NCBI RefSeq assembly: GCF_905163445.1
Contig: NC_053180.1
Span: forward strand, 15,001-79,000
Length of the DNA: 64,000 bases
Reading direction: 5' to 3'
From: Pararge aegeria
Lineage: Eukaryota; Arthropoda; Insecta; Lepidoptera; Nymphalidae
Below the pieces are notes generated by a model, which ran no database searches, was not told the origin of the DNA, and was given only the letters and a program-made list of their open reading frames with translations. Shown here in pieces: positions 54,601-63,678 of the stretch. Both the position numbers and the translations under genes were made by a program. Position 1 is the first letter of the stretch; every line of letters starts with the position of its first letter.

Positions 54601-56563
54601 TCTATATTTAATAATTGTACTGGTACTTGTATAGGATAATTATAAAAGTATAGTGTGTGCATCTAATCAACCACCACTGGCACCAGACCCTCAATGCCCT
54701 TAAATTTTACCTCGTTAAAATATTTGAAGTGTACTCATTCCGATTACGAGGCCTCGTAAGAGTCCCGTATCATTATTTTTCGTCACTACCTACCCCTACC
54801 TCCCCGTGCCGGGAGGGGGTAATTTGCGCGCCTGCTGCCTTCCTTGGATGTGGTAGCAGATTCTCAGGCTCCCTCACCGGAATCGAACCCTGATTCCCCG
54901 TTACCCGCGACAAACAATGGTAGTCGCAGAAACTCATTGCGATTACGAGACCTCGTATCCTTATTTTTCGTCACTACCTCCCCCCCGTGCGGGGTACAGT
55001 ATTGATATGATATTAAAAAAATACCATTAATAAATAATATAATAAAAGACCACCACTTTTATAGAGACATAACGCCACTGTGTGGCGCCGCCATCAGACT
55101 CCTTAGACTCGGTACTTTGTCGTCGCCGTCACCTTCGCACCTTCGCCCCATATAGTAGTGGCGCGGCGCGACGGGCCTAATGTGTTAGTGAAAAAAAAAA
55201 AAAAATTAAACTTATTGTTATTTTACAATATCTTCTAATATAAACAAGAGTACTTTGTAGTGGTACGTTTTTTTTTTGTTTTTATTTTTTTTAAACGGAA
55301 CCTAAGTGCCCGGCCGCAGGCCGGACACCCGTCTTATTCATGTTCTAACCTAACCTAACCTATCCAAACCTTTTAAAACTAGTTTGGATTCCTTTAGACC
55401 TAAGCCCACCGGCAACTACGACTAACTAAACACTGATCTAGCTATCTGGCTTTCATCAGTGCATCAACAGCAGCATAACTAGTATTAAAATAGTAATGAG
55501 TTTTTATTAATGCATATATTCACATTAAATCTTGAATCTAAAGTCTAAAGGAATCAAAACTAGATTTAGGTTAGGTTAGGTTAGAACATGTATATGAGGG
55601 GCACTTGGGTTCAGTTCAGTCAAAAATTATATATTATTTTTTACTATTATTTATATTTGAATGAGAATGAAAAATAGCAATTATTTTGAATAGTTTTCAA
55701 AATGAGACAGACGGGTGTGGTAGGGTAAAATCTCCAATTTAAAGTTCCCTTATTGCGTATATGTTATGTGTGTTTGCATAGTACTTTACTATAATGGTAA
55801 GCGGTTCGTGTAACGACCTTGCGCGTCTATATTTAATAATTGTACTGGTACTTGTATAGGATAATTATAAAAGTATAGTGTGTGCATCTAATCAACCACC
55901 ACTGGCACCAGACCCTCAATGCCCTTAAATTTTACCTCGTTAAAATATTTGAAGTGTACTCATTCCGATTACGAGGCCTCGTAAGAGTCCCGTATCATTA
56001 TTTTTCGTCACTACCTACCCCTACCTCCCCGTGCCGGGAGGGGGTAATTTGCGCGCCTGCTGCCTTCCTTGGATGTGGTAGCAGATTCTCAGGCTCCCTC
56101 ACCGGAATCGAACCCTGATTCCCCGTTACCCGCGACAAACAATGGTAGTCGCAGAAACTCATTGCGATTACGAGACCTCGTATCCTTATTTTTCGTCACT
56201 ACCTCCCCCCCGTGCGGGGTACAGTATTGATATGATATTAAAAAAATACCATTAATAAATAATATAATAAAAGACCACCACTTTTATAGAGACATAACGC
56301 CACTGTGTGGCGCCGCCATCAGACTCCTTAGACTCGGTACTTTGTCGTCGCCGTCACCTTCGCACCTTCGCCCCATATAGTAGTGGCGCGGCGCGACGGG
56401 CCTAATGTGTTAGTGAAAAAAAAAAAAAAATTAAACTTATTGTTATTTTACAATATCTTCTAATATAAACAAGAGTACTTTGTAGTGGTACGTTTTTTTT
56501 TTGTTTTTATTTTTTTTAAACGGAACCTAAGTGCCCGGCCGCAGGCCGGACACCCGTCTTATT

Positions 56564-57368
56564 CATGTTCTAACCTAACCTAACCTATCCAAACCTTTTA
56601 AAACTAGTTTGGATTCCTTTAGACCTAAGCCCACCGGCAACTACGACTAACTAAACACTGATCTAGCTATCTGGCTTTCATCAGTGCATCAACAGCAGCA
56701 TAACTAGTATTAAAATAGTAATGAGTTTTTATTAATGCATATATTCACATTAAATCTTGAATCTAAAGTCTAAAGGAATCAAAACTAGATTTAGGTTAGG
56801 TTAGGTTAGAACATGTATATGAGGGGCACTTGGGTTCAGTTCAGTCAAAAATTATATATTATTTTTTACTATTATTTATATTTGAATGAGAATGAAAAAT
56901 AGCAATTATTTTGAATAGTTTTCAAAATGAGACAGACGGGTGTGGTAGGGTAAAATCTCCAATTTAAAGTTCCCTTATTGCGTATATGTTATGTGTGTTT
57001 GCATAGTACTTTACTATAATGGTAAGCGGTTCGTGTAACGACCTTGCGCGTCTATATTTAATAATTGTACTGGTACTTGTATAGGATAATTATAAAAGTA
57101 TAGTGTGTGCATCTAATCAACCACCACTGGCACCAGACCCTCAATGCCCTTAAATTTTACCTCGTTAAAATATTTGAAGTGTACTCATTCCGATTACGAG
57201 GCCTCGTAAGAGTCCCGTATCATTATTTTTCGTCACTACCTACCCCTACCTCCCCGTGCCGGGAGGGGGTAATTTGCGCGCCTGCTGCCTTCCTTGGATG
57301 TGGTAGCAGATTCTCAGGCTCCCTCACCGGAATCGAACCCTGATTCCCCGTTACCCGCGACAAACAAT
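56564..57368. repeat. Last satellite unit in the window, interrupted by a Gypsy LTR
   Basis: The unit is normal up to offset 804, within the larger 18S fragment, where CAAACAAT is followed by the LTR start TGTTAGAC in place of GGTAGTCG. The unit's remaining part should lie beyond the 3' LTR, outside the window. Confidence 0.93.
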
Positions 57369-57710
57369 TGTTAGACATCATAATTATTATGTAAATATAT
57401 AATGATTTATAGGTATACATTATTTAAACAAATATGTTAATGTATGCTTATGAGGAAAGTGATCGTATGCTCATTACCTACAAAGTGTACCTATTCCATA
57501 TTTTGCTAATTTGTCTGTGTTTTGTAAGTAGGTCTAGGATTGAAGTGGGAGTAGAATGTTGATCTTTGTTCATGGTAGTACATTCGACGACTCAATTCAT
57601 TCCTATTCCTACCCTCGAATTGGTAACACGTGTTAGTGAAAATATATTACTTCAAGTTCACTTTGGTATTTCTTTTACTTTTATACCAAATTCTCGATAG
57701 TTTAATATCA
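57369..57710 (+). repeat. 5' LTR (342 bp, TG...CA)
   Basis: It begins TGTTAGACATCATAA and ends TTTAATATCA, just before a primer-binding-site-like TGG. The first 322 bases recur unchanged at 63679-64000. The right boundary rests on the TG...CA rule and the TGG that follows, because the 3' copy is cut by the window end. It is AT-rich. The string GTGTTAGTGAAAA near 57630 is also found at the poly(A) end of every satellite unit. Confidence 0.9.
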
Positions 57711-57714
57711 GAAG

Positions 57715-57732
57715 TGGCACGTCCCAACCAAA
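57715..57732 (+). promoter_or_regulatory. Putative tRNA primer-binding site
   Basis: TGGCACGTCCCAACC starts 5 bases after the LTR end (GAAG between). A TGG start complements the CCA end of a tRNA, as expected for minus-strand priming. The tRNA was not identified. A small perfect hairpin, AACCAA-AAA-TTGGTT (57726-57740), overlaps its end and abuts the gag start. Confidence 0.6.
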
Positions 57733-57742
57733 AATTGGTTAA

Positions 57743-60700
57743 ATGGGTCGCCGAAAGCGATCTAAACGCTCACATCACAATTCCGGCAAACGAAGACGAC
57801 GGCAAGATGATACGACGAGTGAGTCATCGGACAGCTCCGGCCCGAGGGATCGAAGTCCAAGAAGAAATAGCAGAGATCGTTTGACTGTTTATAGATCTCG
57901 TAATCAGCGCAGCACAAGTAAGCGTACCGCTGCTACACCAGAGTTATGCGACGTTGTTTCTGCGACCGGACGAGTTGGAACTTGTACTGATGGCGAAGGA
58001 AGAAATATAGTACGGTCAAGAAATTCTGCGACCGGACGAGATACCCTTCAAATGCCTCTTGAGCAGACGAGCGACGGCGCTGCTGCACAGGCGCCAGGCT
58101 GTCTGCCCGAAGTGGCTACAGATCCTGCAGCATCCGCGGCTATTACAGACGACGCTACCGACGCGGCTGCTGTGGCCAAGGGTATATTCGCTGGACATCA
58201 AGCGCAGGTACCACATAGTGGTACATCAGGTCAGTGTAATACCACCACAATACCTAATTCTTTCTTAAGTAGTAGTGATTTTGCTCAATTGTTACAATCT
58301 TTTGTAAAGCCTGGTTTATCATCATCGATTAATACGAACGTCATTAATATGATTCCTGAATTCGATCCATCGATTAAAAATCATCGAATCGATTTATGGT
58401 TATCTAAGGTGAACGAATGCGCAAAAATATATCGGTGGGACGAAGCGCATATTATGCACTATGCGTTACCTAAACTTGTGGGTAATGCGAAAAAATGGTA
58501 TCAGGGCCAGACGTCTGTACTGCGTGAGTGGAAAGAATGGCAGGTGCTTTTACGCAAAGCTTTTCCGACTGAAACCAACTATGGTGTACTTTTGTCAGAA
58601 ATGCTCGAGCGACGACTAAAATTTGGTGAAAATTTGGACGAATACTATTACGAAAAAATTATGTTATTAAACGCGTGCGAGATTTCTGGCAAAAGAGCTG
58701 TAGATTGTATTATACATGGTATAGATGACCGAATGGTTCGCGCGGGTGCGTCGTCCGGACGCTTTACTGAACCGGAAGATTTGTTTAAATTTTTGAAAGA
58801 TGTTTGTAAGGAGCAAAAAGATATTATAAGAAATTCTAACCTAAATAAAACTAGACAAATTATTAATTGTAACCGGTGTAATGAGCCTGGGCACCGGGCG
58901 GCCCTGTGCCGAGCCATTAACCCTCAACTTAATCAGACCACGGTCGTTACCTGCTTCAACTGCAGGGATAGAGGGCACAGAATACAGCAGTGCCCAAAAC
59001 CTATCATTAAGTGCGAGGGGTGTCACCGTTTTGGGCATAAAAGTGACGATTGCTATTTAAAAAACAATGCAAAAAATAATGAAAAGCGTGTTTTGTTTGT
59101 TGACAGTAAAAAATCTAATAACCTGAAATATTACAAACAAGCTGTAGTCAATAACTGTAGTTTTATTCAATGTTTTGTTGATTTAGGGAGTGATTGCACA
59201 CTCATTACTAAGGAAACAGTAGAGAAATTTGGTTTACAGTTGTCAAAAGAATGTATACCCTCTATACGAGGCGTAGCTGATGTGGTTATTCCAATATTAG
59301 GAAAAACTTCCTTTTCTTTGCGCATTGATTCAGTTGAAGCAAATATTACCGCTTACGTAATTGATAACCGGCATTTACACGTACCCTTACTCGTTGGTCA
59401 AAATTTTACCGAACTACCCGACATTGTTATTACAAAAACTGAGAATTCATTTAATATTTTATCACGCAATTCAATACCTGAGCTCCCTAATATTAATGAA
59501 GATTGTTTTAATAGCAGAAAAATTAAATTAATTGTCCTATCCGATACCAAAATAAGAACAGTAGATTTACTGCACTGTTATAGTACGGATTTAAGAGATG
59601 CTAATATTTATGTCCCAAGTAATTACAGAAATGTAAACGGACAAGATTATTGTATTCAAGGTGGTGTGTATCAGATAAAGCATGGTAAATGTGATTTGTT
59701 AATATTTAATATGGATAATACTGAAGATCCACAACCTCTTTATTTTATCAAAGATTTATTGATTGCTCGTGCTGTTGCAATTGATAACGATAGTTCCTCG
59801 TTAAAATGTCCTGAAGAACACTTGCAATGTCTTACCACACACACTTTGAACCCACTTGATCGGAATGATATACTTATTAACCCGGATATTTCTGATAAAC
59901 AAAAAGAAACAGTCTATAATCTAATAAATGAATATCGCGAATGCTTTGCCCAAAACTTGTCCGAGTTAGGATGTACTAATATTTCAGAATTAGATATTAA
60001 ATTGACAGACGATAACCCTGTTGCTTACCGTCCTTATCGATTAAGTCACTCCGAAAAAGAAATAGTCCGTGACATGGTAAAAGAATTAGAAGAAAATAAG
60101 ATAATTGAAGAGTCAGATTCTGCTTATGCCAGTCCGATACTTTTAGTTTCCAAAAAGACGGGTGGTTATCGGTTATGTGTCGACTACAGGGCACTTAATC
60201 GAAAAACTATTAGGGATCTTTACCCGTTACCCCGGATAGACGATCAAATAGACCTACTCAGCGGCAATTCATATTTTATTAGTCTTGACATGTCTAGCGG
60301 CTACTACCAAATACCTATTAAAGAAGACTGCAAACATTTAACTGCGTTTATAACTCCTGATGGTCTATATCAGTTTAGACGTGCTCCGTTTGGTCTAGCT
60401 AATTGCCCTGCTGTTTTTCAAAGAACAGTTAATAAAATGCTAGGGAACTCACGTGAAAAGTGTGCCATAGCATATATGGACGATCTACTCATTTCTGGTA
60501 AAAATTTTGATGAGTGTTTAAGGAAACTCGAACAAACTTTTATATTATTAAAAAAGGCTGCTCTCACATTAAATATCAAAAAGTGCCGTTTTTTCGACAC
60601 TACTATTAATTATTTAGGGTTTGAAATTTCTGCTGAAGGGGTCAGACCTGGTCAAACGAAAATTAATGCGGTTATTTCTTTCCCTGAACCGAAAAACGTC

Positions 60701-62620
60701 CATGAGATTCGTCAATTTATGGGTCTGGCAAGCTACTTTAGAAAATTTATCGAGCATTTTGCAACAATAGCTAGGCCGTTGACTGACCTTACAAAACAAA
60801 ACAATCCTTGGAAATGGGAACAACCACAGCGTGCTGCATTTATAACATTAAAGGAAAAATTAACTCAACGACCTATTCTTGCTATATATAATACCGCATA
60901 TATTACAGAACTACATTGTGATGCCTCTAAAGTTGGATTAGGTGGCATCCTTTTTCAAAAAGAATCCCCTAATTCATGTTTGAAACCTGTAGCATATTTT
61001 AGTAGAAAAACCACTATAGATGAAGAAAAATTGCATGCATATGAATTAGAAACTCTCGCTGTGGTTGCCTCATTAAGTCGATTTAGAGTATATTTGTTAG
61101 GAAGACCTTTTACCATTATCACTGACTGCAACGCTCTGCGGTCCACTTTTACAAAAAGAGATATACTACCTCGCGTAGCCCGCTGGTGGATAGCACTACA
61201 GGAGTACGACTGCTCGATAGAGTATAAGCCAGGACAGGCTATGCAGCATGTGGATGCACTAAGTAGAAACCCACTTCCATGTGCCAATGATAATGATAAA
61301 AATGAGCATTTTGCTCGTATACTTCAAATTTCTCAAGATGACTGGCTGCTCAGCTTACAATTAATTGATCCAAAAATTTGTCACATCCGATCAGCCCTTG
61401 AAGATCCTCAATATAAAGAAATAGTCGATATAAAACAAAATTTCGTTGTGAAAAATAACCGCTTATATCGTAAAGTAGGAGATGCTCTCAAATTAGTAAT
61501 CCCTAAAGGTGCTAGATGGCAGATTTGCCAGCGCAATCATGATGACATCGGTCATTTTTCAGTTGACAAAACACTTGAAAAAATTAAAAAAGATTTTTGG
61601 TTCTCTAAAATGAATAAATTTGTTACCAAGTATGTTAAATCATGCTTGCATTGTGCATTTGGAAAAGAGCCTGCTGGTCCTAAAGAAGGCTACCTACACA
61701 GTATACCAAAAATTGATATCCCGTTCCATACAATACACATTGATCATTTAGGCCCCTTTGTAAAAAGTTCTCATGGTAATCAATACATTTTATTGATAGT
61801 CGATGCATATACTAAATTTTGTTTAATTAAACCACTGCGTAATACGAAGTCCACCCCTGCGATCAGGGTTCTAAAAGAAATATTTTGTACATTTGGAAAT
61901 CCTTGTAGATTGGTATCCGACCGCGGAACTTGTTTTACGTCGCAAGAATTCAAACGCTTTTGTTTGGAATTTGAAATTCAACATATTCTTAATGCGGTTT
62001 CTGCACCTCGCGCCAATGGTCAGGTTGAGAGATACAATCGAACTGTTTTAGATAGTCTCAGAGCTTATAATAATGAGATGGGTGAGAACAAATGGGACCT
62101 GAACGTAGGAAAAATACAATGGGGTCTTAATAACACACTCAATAAGGGCATAGGTAAAACCCCGGCTGAAGCCCTATTTTGTAAACGACCGTTAAGTAAA
62201 GGTGAAGGCATGTTAGGCGACACAATAGCTGAAACTAGACAGAATGACAAAAGTATTGAGGATATAAGACAGGAAATTAATGAGCATATAGATAAAGATC
62301 AGAGTCAACAAAAACAGAGGTTTGATCAGAATCGAAAAGCAGCTAAAGTATATAGAATTGGAGATCTTGTTAAAATTTTGAAAAATATACCGTCTAATGA
62401 AGGTAAAAGTCGAAAACTTTTGCCAAAATATACGGGGCCTTTTAGAATAAGTAGTATTTTAGGGAATGATAGGTACGAGATATCTAGTATTCCCGGCTCA
62501 AATATTACTAGGGGAAAATATTCTAATGTTTGGTCTGCTGATCGTATACAACCGTGGATCACACTCTTTAGTGATCAAAGTGATAATTCAGATGATGATA
62601 CGGGCTCAATAAAAGATTGA
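57743..62620 (+). CDS. gag-pol: Gag-Pol polyprotein of the Ty3/Gypsy element, 1625 aa
   Basis: One uninterrupted frame encodes every protein needed for retrotransposition. A TAA (57740-57742) directly precedes the ATG in frame, so this is the first possible start, only 32 bases past the LTR. Residues 1-60 are very basic (RRKRSKRS, GKRRRR). A capsid-like gag domain spans about 205-350. Three CX2CX4HX4C zinc knuckles lie at 376-389, 404-417 and 424-437. The protease centre is at 479-483, VDLGS in place of the usual D[ST]G, with a later LLVGQNF at 549-555. The reverse transcriptase spans about 780-960, with LDMSSGYYQ at 848-856 and catalytic YMDD at 911-914. RNase H spans about 1055-1175, with D1060, E1101, D1128 and D1171. 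Integrase has an HHCC finger (H1266, H1271, C1301, C1304) and a DD35E triad (D1334, D1393, E1429). A GPF motif lies at 1565-1567 near the C-terminus. Gag and pol are fused without a frameshift. All catalytic residues are present apart from the unusual protease motif. Confidence 0.97.
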   Translation: MGRRKRSKRSHHNSGKRRRRQDDTTSESSDSSGPRDRSPRRNSRDRLTVYRSRNQRSTSKRTAATPELCDVVSATGRVGTCTDGEGRNIVRSRNSATGRDTLQMPLEQTSDGAAAQAPGCLPEVATDPAASAAITDDATDAAAVAKGIFAGHQAQVPHSGTSGQCNTTTIPNSFLSSSDFAQLLQSFVKPGLSSSINTNVINMIPEFDPSIKNHRIDLWLSKVNECAKIYRWDEAHIMHYALPKLVGNAKKWYQGQTSVLREWKEWQVLLRKAFPTETNYGVLLSEMLERRLKFGENLDEYYYEKIMLLNACEISGKRAVDCIIHGIDDRMVRAGASSGRFTEPEDLFKFLKDVCKEQKDIIRNSNLNKTRQIINCNRCNEPGHRAALCRAINPQLNQTTVVTCFNCRDRGHRIQQCPKPIIKCEGCHRFGHKSDDCYLKNNAKNNEKRVLFVDSKKSNNLKYYKQAVVNNCSFIQCFVDLGSDCTLITKETVEKFGLQLSKECIPSIRGVADVVIPILGKTSFSLRIDSVEANITAYVIDNRHLHVPLLVGQNFTELPDIVITKTENSFNILSRNSIPELPNINEDCFNSRKIKLIVLSDTKIRTVDLLHCYSTDLRDANIYVPSNYRNVNGQDYCIQGGVYQIKHGKCDLLIFNMDNTEDPQPLYFIKDLLIARAVAIDNDSSSLKCPEEHLQCLTTHTLNPLDRNDILINPDISDKQKETVYNLINEYRECFAQNLSELGCTNISELDIKLTDDNPVAYRPYRLSHSEKEIVRDMVKELEENKIIEESDSAYASPILLVSKKTGGYRLCVDYRALNRKTIRDLYPLPRIDDQIDLLSGNSYFISLDMSSGYYQIPIKEDCKHLTAFITPDGLYQFRRAPFGLANCPAVFQRTVNKMLGNSREKCAIAYMDDLLISGKNFDECLRKLEQTFILLKKAALTLNIKKCRFFDTTINYLGFEISAEGVRPGQTKINAVISFPEPKNVHEIRQFMGLASYFRKFIEHFATIARPLTDLTKQNNPWKWEQPQRAAFITLKEKLTQRPILAIYNTAYITELHCDASKVGLGGILFQKESPNSCLKPVAYFSRKTTIDEEKLHAYELETLAVVASLSRFRVYLLGRPFTIITDCNALRSTFTKRDILPRVARWWIALQEYDCSIEYKPGQAMQHVDALSRNPLPCANDNDKNEHFARILQISQDDWLLSLQLIDPKICHIRSALEDPQYKEIVDIKQNFVVKNNRLYRKVGDALKLVIPKGARWQICQRNHDDIGHFSVDKTLEKIKKDFWFSKMNKFVTKYVKSCLHCAFGKEPAGPKEGYLHSIPKIDIPFHTIHIDHLGPFVKSSHGNQYILLIVDAYTKFCLIKPLRNTKSTPAIRVLKEIFCTFGNPCRLVSDRGTCFTSQEFKRFCLEFEIQHILNAVSAPRANGQVERYNRTVLDSLRAYNNEMGENKWDLNVGKIQWGLNNTLNKGIGKTPAEALFCKRPLSKGEGMLGDTIAETRQNDKSIEDIRQEINEHIDKDQSQQKQRFDQNRKAAKVYRIGDLVKILKNIPSNEGKSRKLLPKYTGPFRISSILGNDRYEISSIPGSNITRGKYSNVWSADRIQPWITLFSDQSDNSDDDTGSIKD

Positions 62621-63260
62621 TGATATTAATTACTATATTGCTGGTTTGATAATATTAGAGATTATGATGAATAATTAACGTCTTTTACGTAGGTGCTATC
62701 GATAGTTTAGTGTCTATTTTATTTATTACTACATATTATTCTGTTATTATAAGATTTTTTTTTTTTATTTTTGTGTCTGTTATAATAAAGTCAGAAGTCG
62801 ATCAAAGTTAACAAGTATTAATTGTTAAGTGATTTGATAACTGAAATTGGCTATTTTTTTTTGTATATTTCATATTATAATGAGATTATGCAACATTTTA
62901 TTATTTTTGTATATCGGACTATGATAATATTTGTTGTTACTTACTGTGATTCTATTATTTTGTTAGGATATTATACAATGATAAATTGACTTGGTTTTTG
63001 TGTTAATATATTTTGTTTTGTTACTCTGGGTAGTGATTACTTTGATAATATTAATTAGTGAGTATTTTGACAGTTGATATTATGAGAACAGTGAAATAAT
63101 CTGGAAGGCGTGATACGATCGCTATCTTGCGATGAGGGATCCGCTGCAGATGTGTTATAAAATGATTTGTCACATTTATCTGGAAGTCGGGCACGGCCGC
63201 GAAGTCTAGTAGCAAGATAAGCTTTTGACTTGGCGGTGAGGGGTCCGGTGCAGATATGAT

Positions 63261-63530
63261 GAATGGGATTGGAAGGCGAGGGTGGCCCGGATTGGGTGAA
63301 GTCCTCGATGCAATCCAATATGTTGGGAAGTTTCACACGATTTCATTATGTAGTGTAATGAAATGAGGGGTGAAGTGCCAACAGTAAAATGAATACTGGG
63401 ATTGGAAGGCGGGGGTGGCCCGGATTGGGTGAAGTCCTCGATGCAATCCAGTATGTTGGGCAGTTTTGCACGATTTCATTATGCAATAATGTAGTGAAAT
63501 GAGGGGTAAAAAGTGCCAACAGTAAAAATG
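63261..63530 (+). repeat. Tandem duplication in the retroelement 3' region, period about 133 bp
   Basis: 63261-63390 and 63391-63530 are diverged direct copies sharing GGGATTGGAAGGCG, GGTGGCCCGGATTGGGTGAA, GTCCTCGATGCAATCCA, CACGATTTCATTATG, GAAATGAGGGGT and AGTGCCAACAGTAAAA. The second copy has small insertions near ATGCAATAATG. A fainter related pair lies just upstream: GAGGGATCCGCTGCAGATGT near 63134 and GAGGGGTCCGGTGCAGATAT near 63238. Confidence 0.9.
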
Positions 63531-63660
63531 AATATTATTTAGTCATCATATATACTAGATCATAAACTTATATTTAAAGCCGATTTGGTGACACTATGGT
63601 AAATTAAATGTCAAAGTAAATATAATAGTGTTGTTTAATAAGTTTGAGGACAAACTTAGT

Positions 63661-63678
63661 GTAGTAAGGATGGCCGAA
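63661..63678 (+). promoter_or_regulatory. Position of the plus-strand priming site (weak polypurine tract)
   Basis: The bases directly before the 3' LTR, GTAGTAAGGATGGCCGAA, are purine-rich but broken by pyrimidines, so this is a poor match to a typical polypurine tract. It is placed only by its position next to the LTR. Confidence 0.35.

Larger units (their letters stand above)
1387..57368. repeat. Tandem satellite array, unit 1225-1227 bp, about 46 copies
   Basis: Head-to-tail, near-identical units. Taking the CATG of the left inverted repeat as base 0, units start at 2607, 3833, 5060, 6285, 7512, 8739, 9966, 11193, 12420, 13647, 14874, 16101, 17328, 18555, 19782, 21009, 22236, 23463, 24690, 25917, 27144, 28371, 29598, 30825, 32052, 33279, 34506, 35731, 36956, 38181, 39406, 40631, 41856, 43083, 44308, 45533, 46760, 47987, 49214, 50439, 51664, 52889, 54114, 55339 and 56564. 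Of the 44 complete units, 28 are 1227 bp, 15 are 1225 bp and one is 1226 bp. The two main lengths differ by TATATAAGCAAG versus TATAAACAAG. Every unit carries an inverted-repeat segment (offset 0-251), an antisense 18S rRNA fragment (offset 563-808), a second short 18S piece (offset 818-880), a GC-rich block ending in poly(A) and a GC hairpin near the end. No coding capacity is credible. Known families: I do not recognise this satellite. Confidence 0.97.
62621..63678 (+). other. 3' noncoding region of the Gypsy element
   Basis: About 1.06 kb between the gag-pol stop and the 3' LTR has no credible gene on either strand and no env-like frame. The first 430 bases are very AT-rich, with T runs and one AATAAA (62784-62789). 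From about 63100 the composition becomes G-rich and repetitive (see the duplication at 63261-63530). A minus-strand 93-codon frame at 63055-63336 lies across these repeats and is judged spurious. Confidence 0.85.

Noticed and set aside
1387..57368. CRISPR array
   Set aside because: The period is about 1.2 kb with no unique spacers, and the context is eukaryotic.
57223..57420. Minus-strand 65-aa frame at the array/LTR junction
   Set aside because: It is a chance frame joining the 18S fragment strand to LTR sequence, and it exists only because of the insertion.
57630..57884. Separate small plus-strand gene overlapping the LTR and gag start
   Set aside because: It spans the LTR, primer-binding site and gag start in a different frame and has no domain. 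It is a shadow of gag-pol.
63055..63336. Minus-strand 93-aa frame as an env or accessory gene of the Gypsy element
   Set aside because: It lies across diverged tandem repeats on the antisense strand, with no signal peptide, membrane segment or known motif visible.
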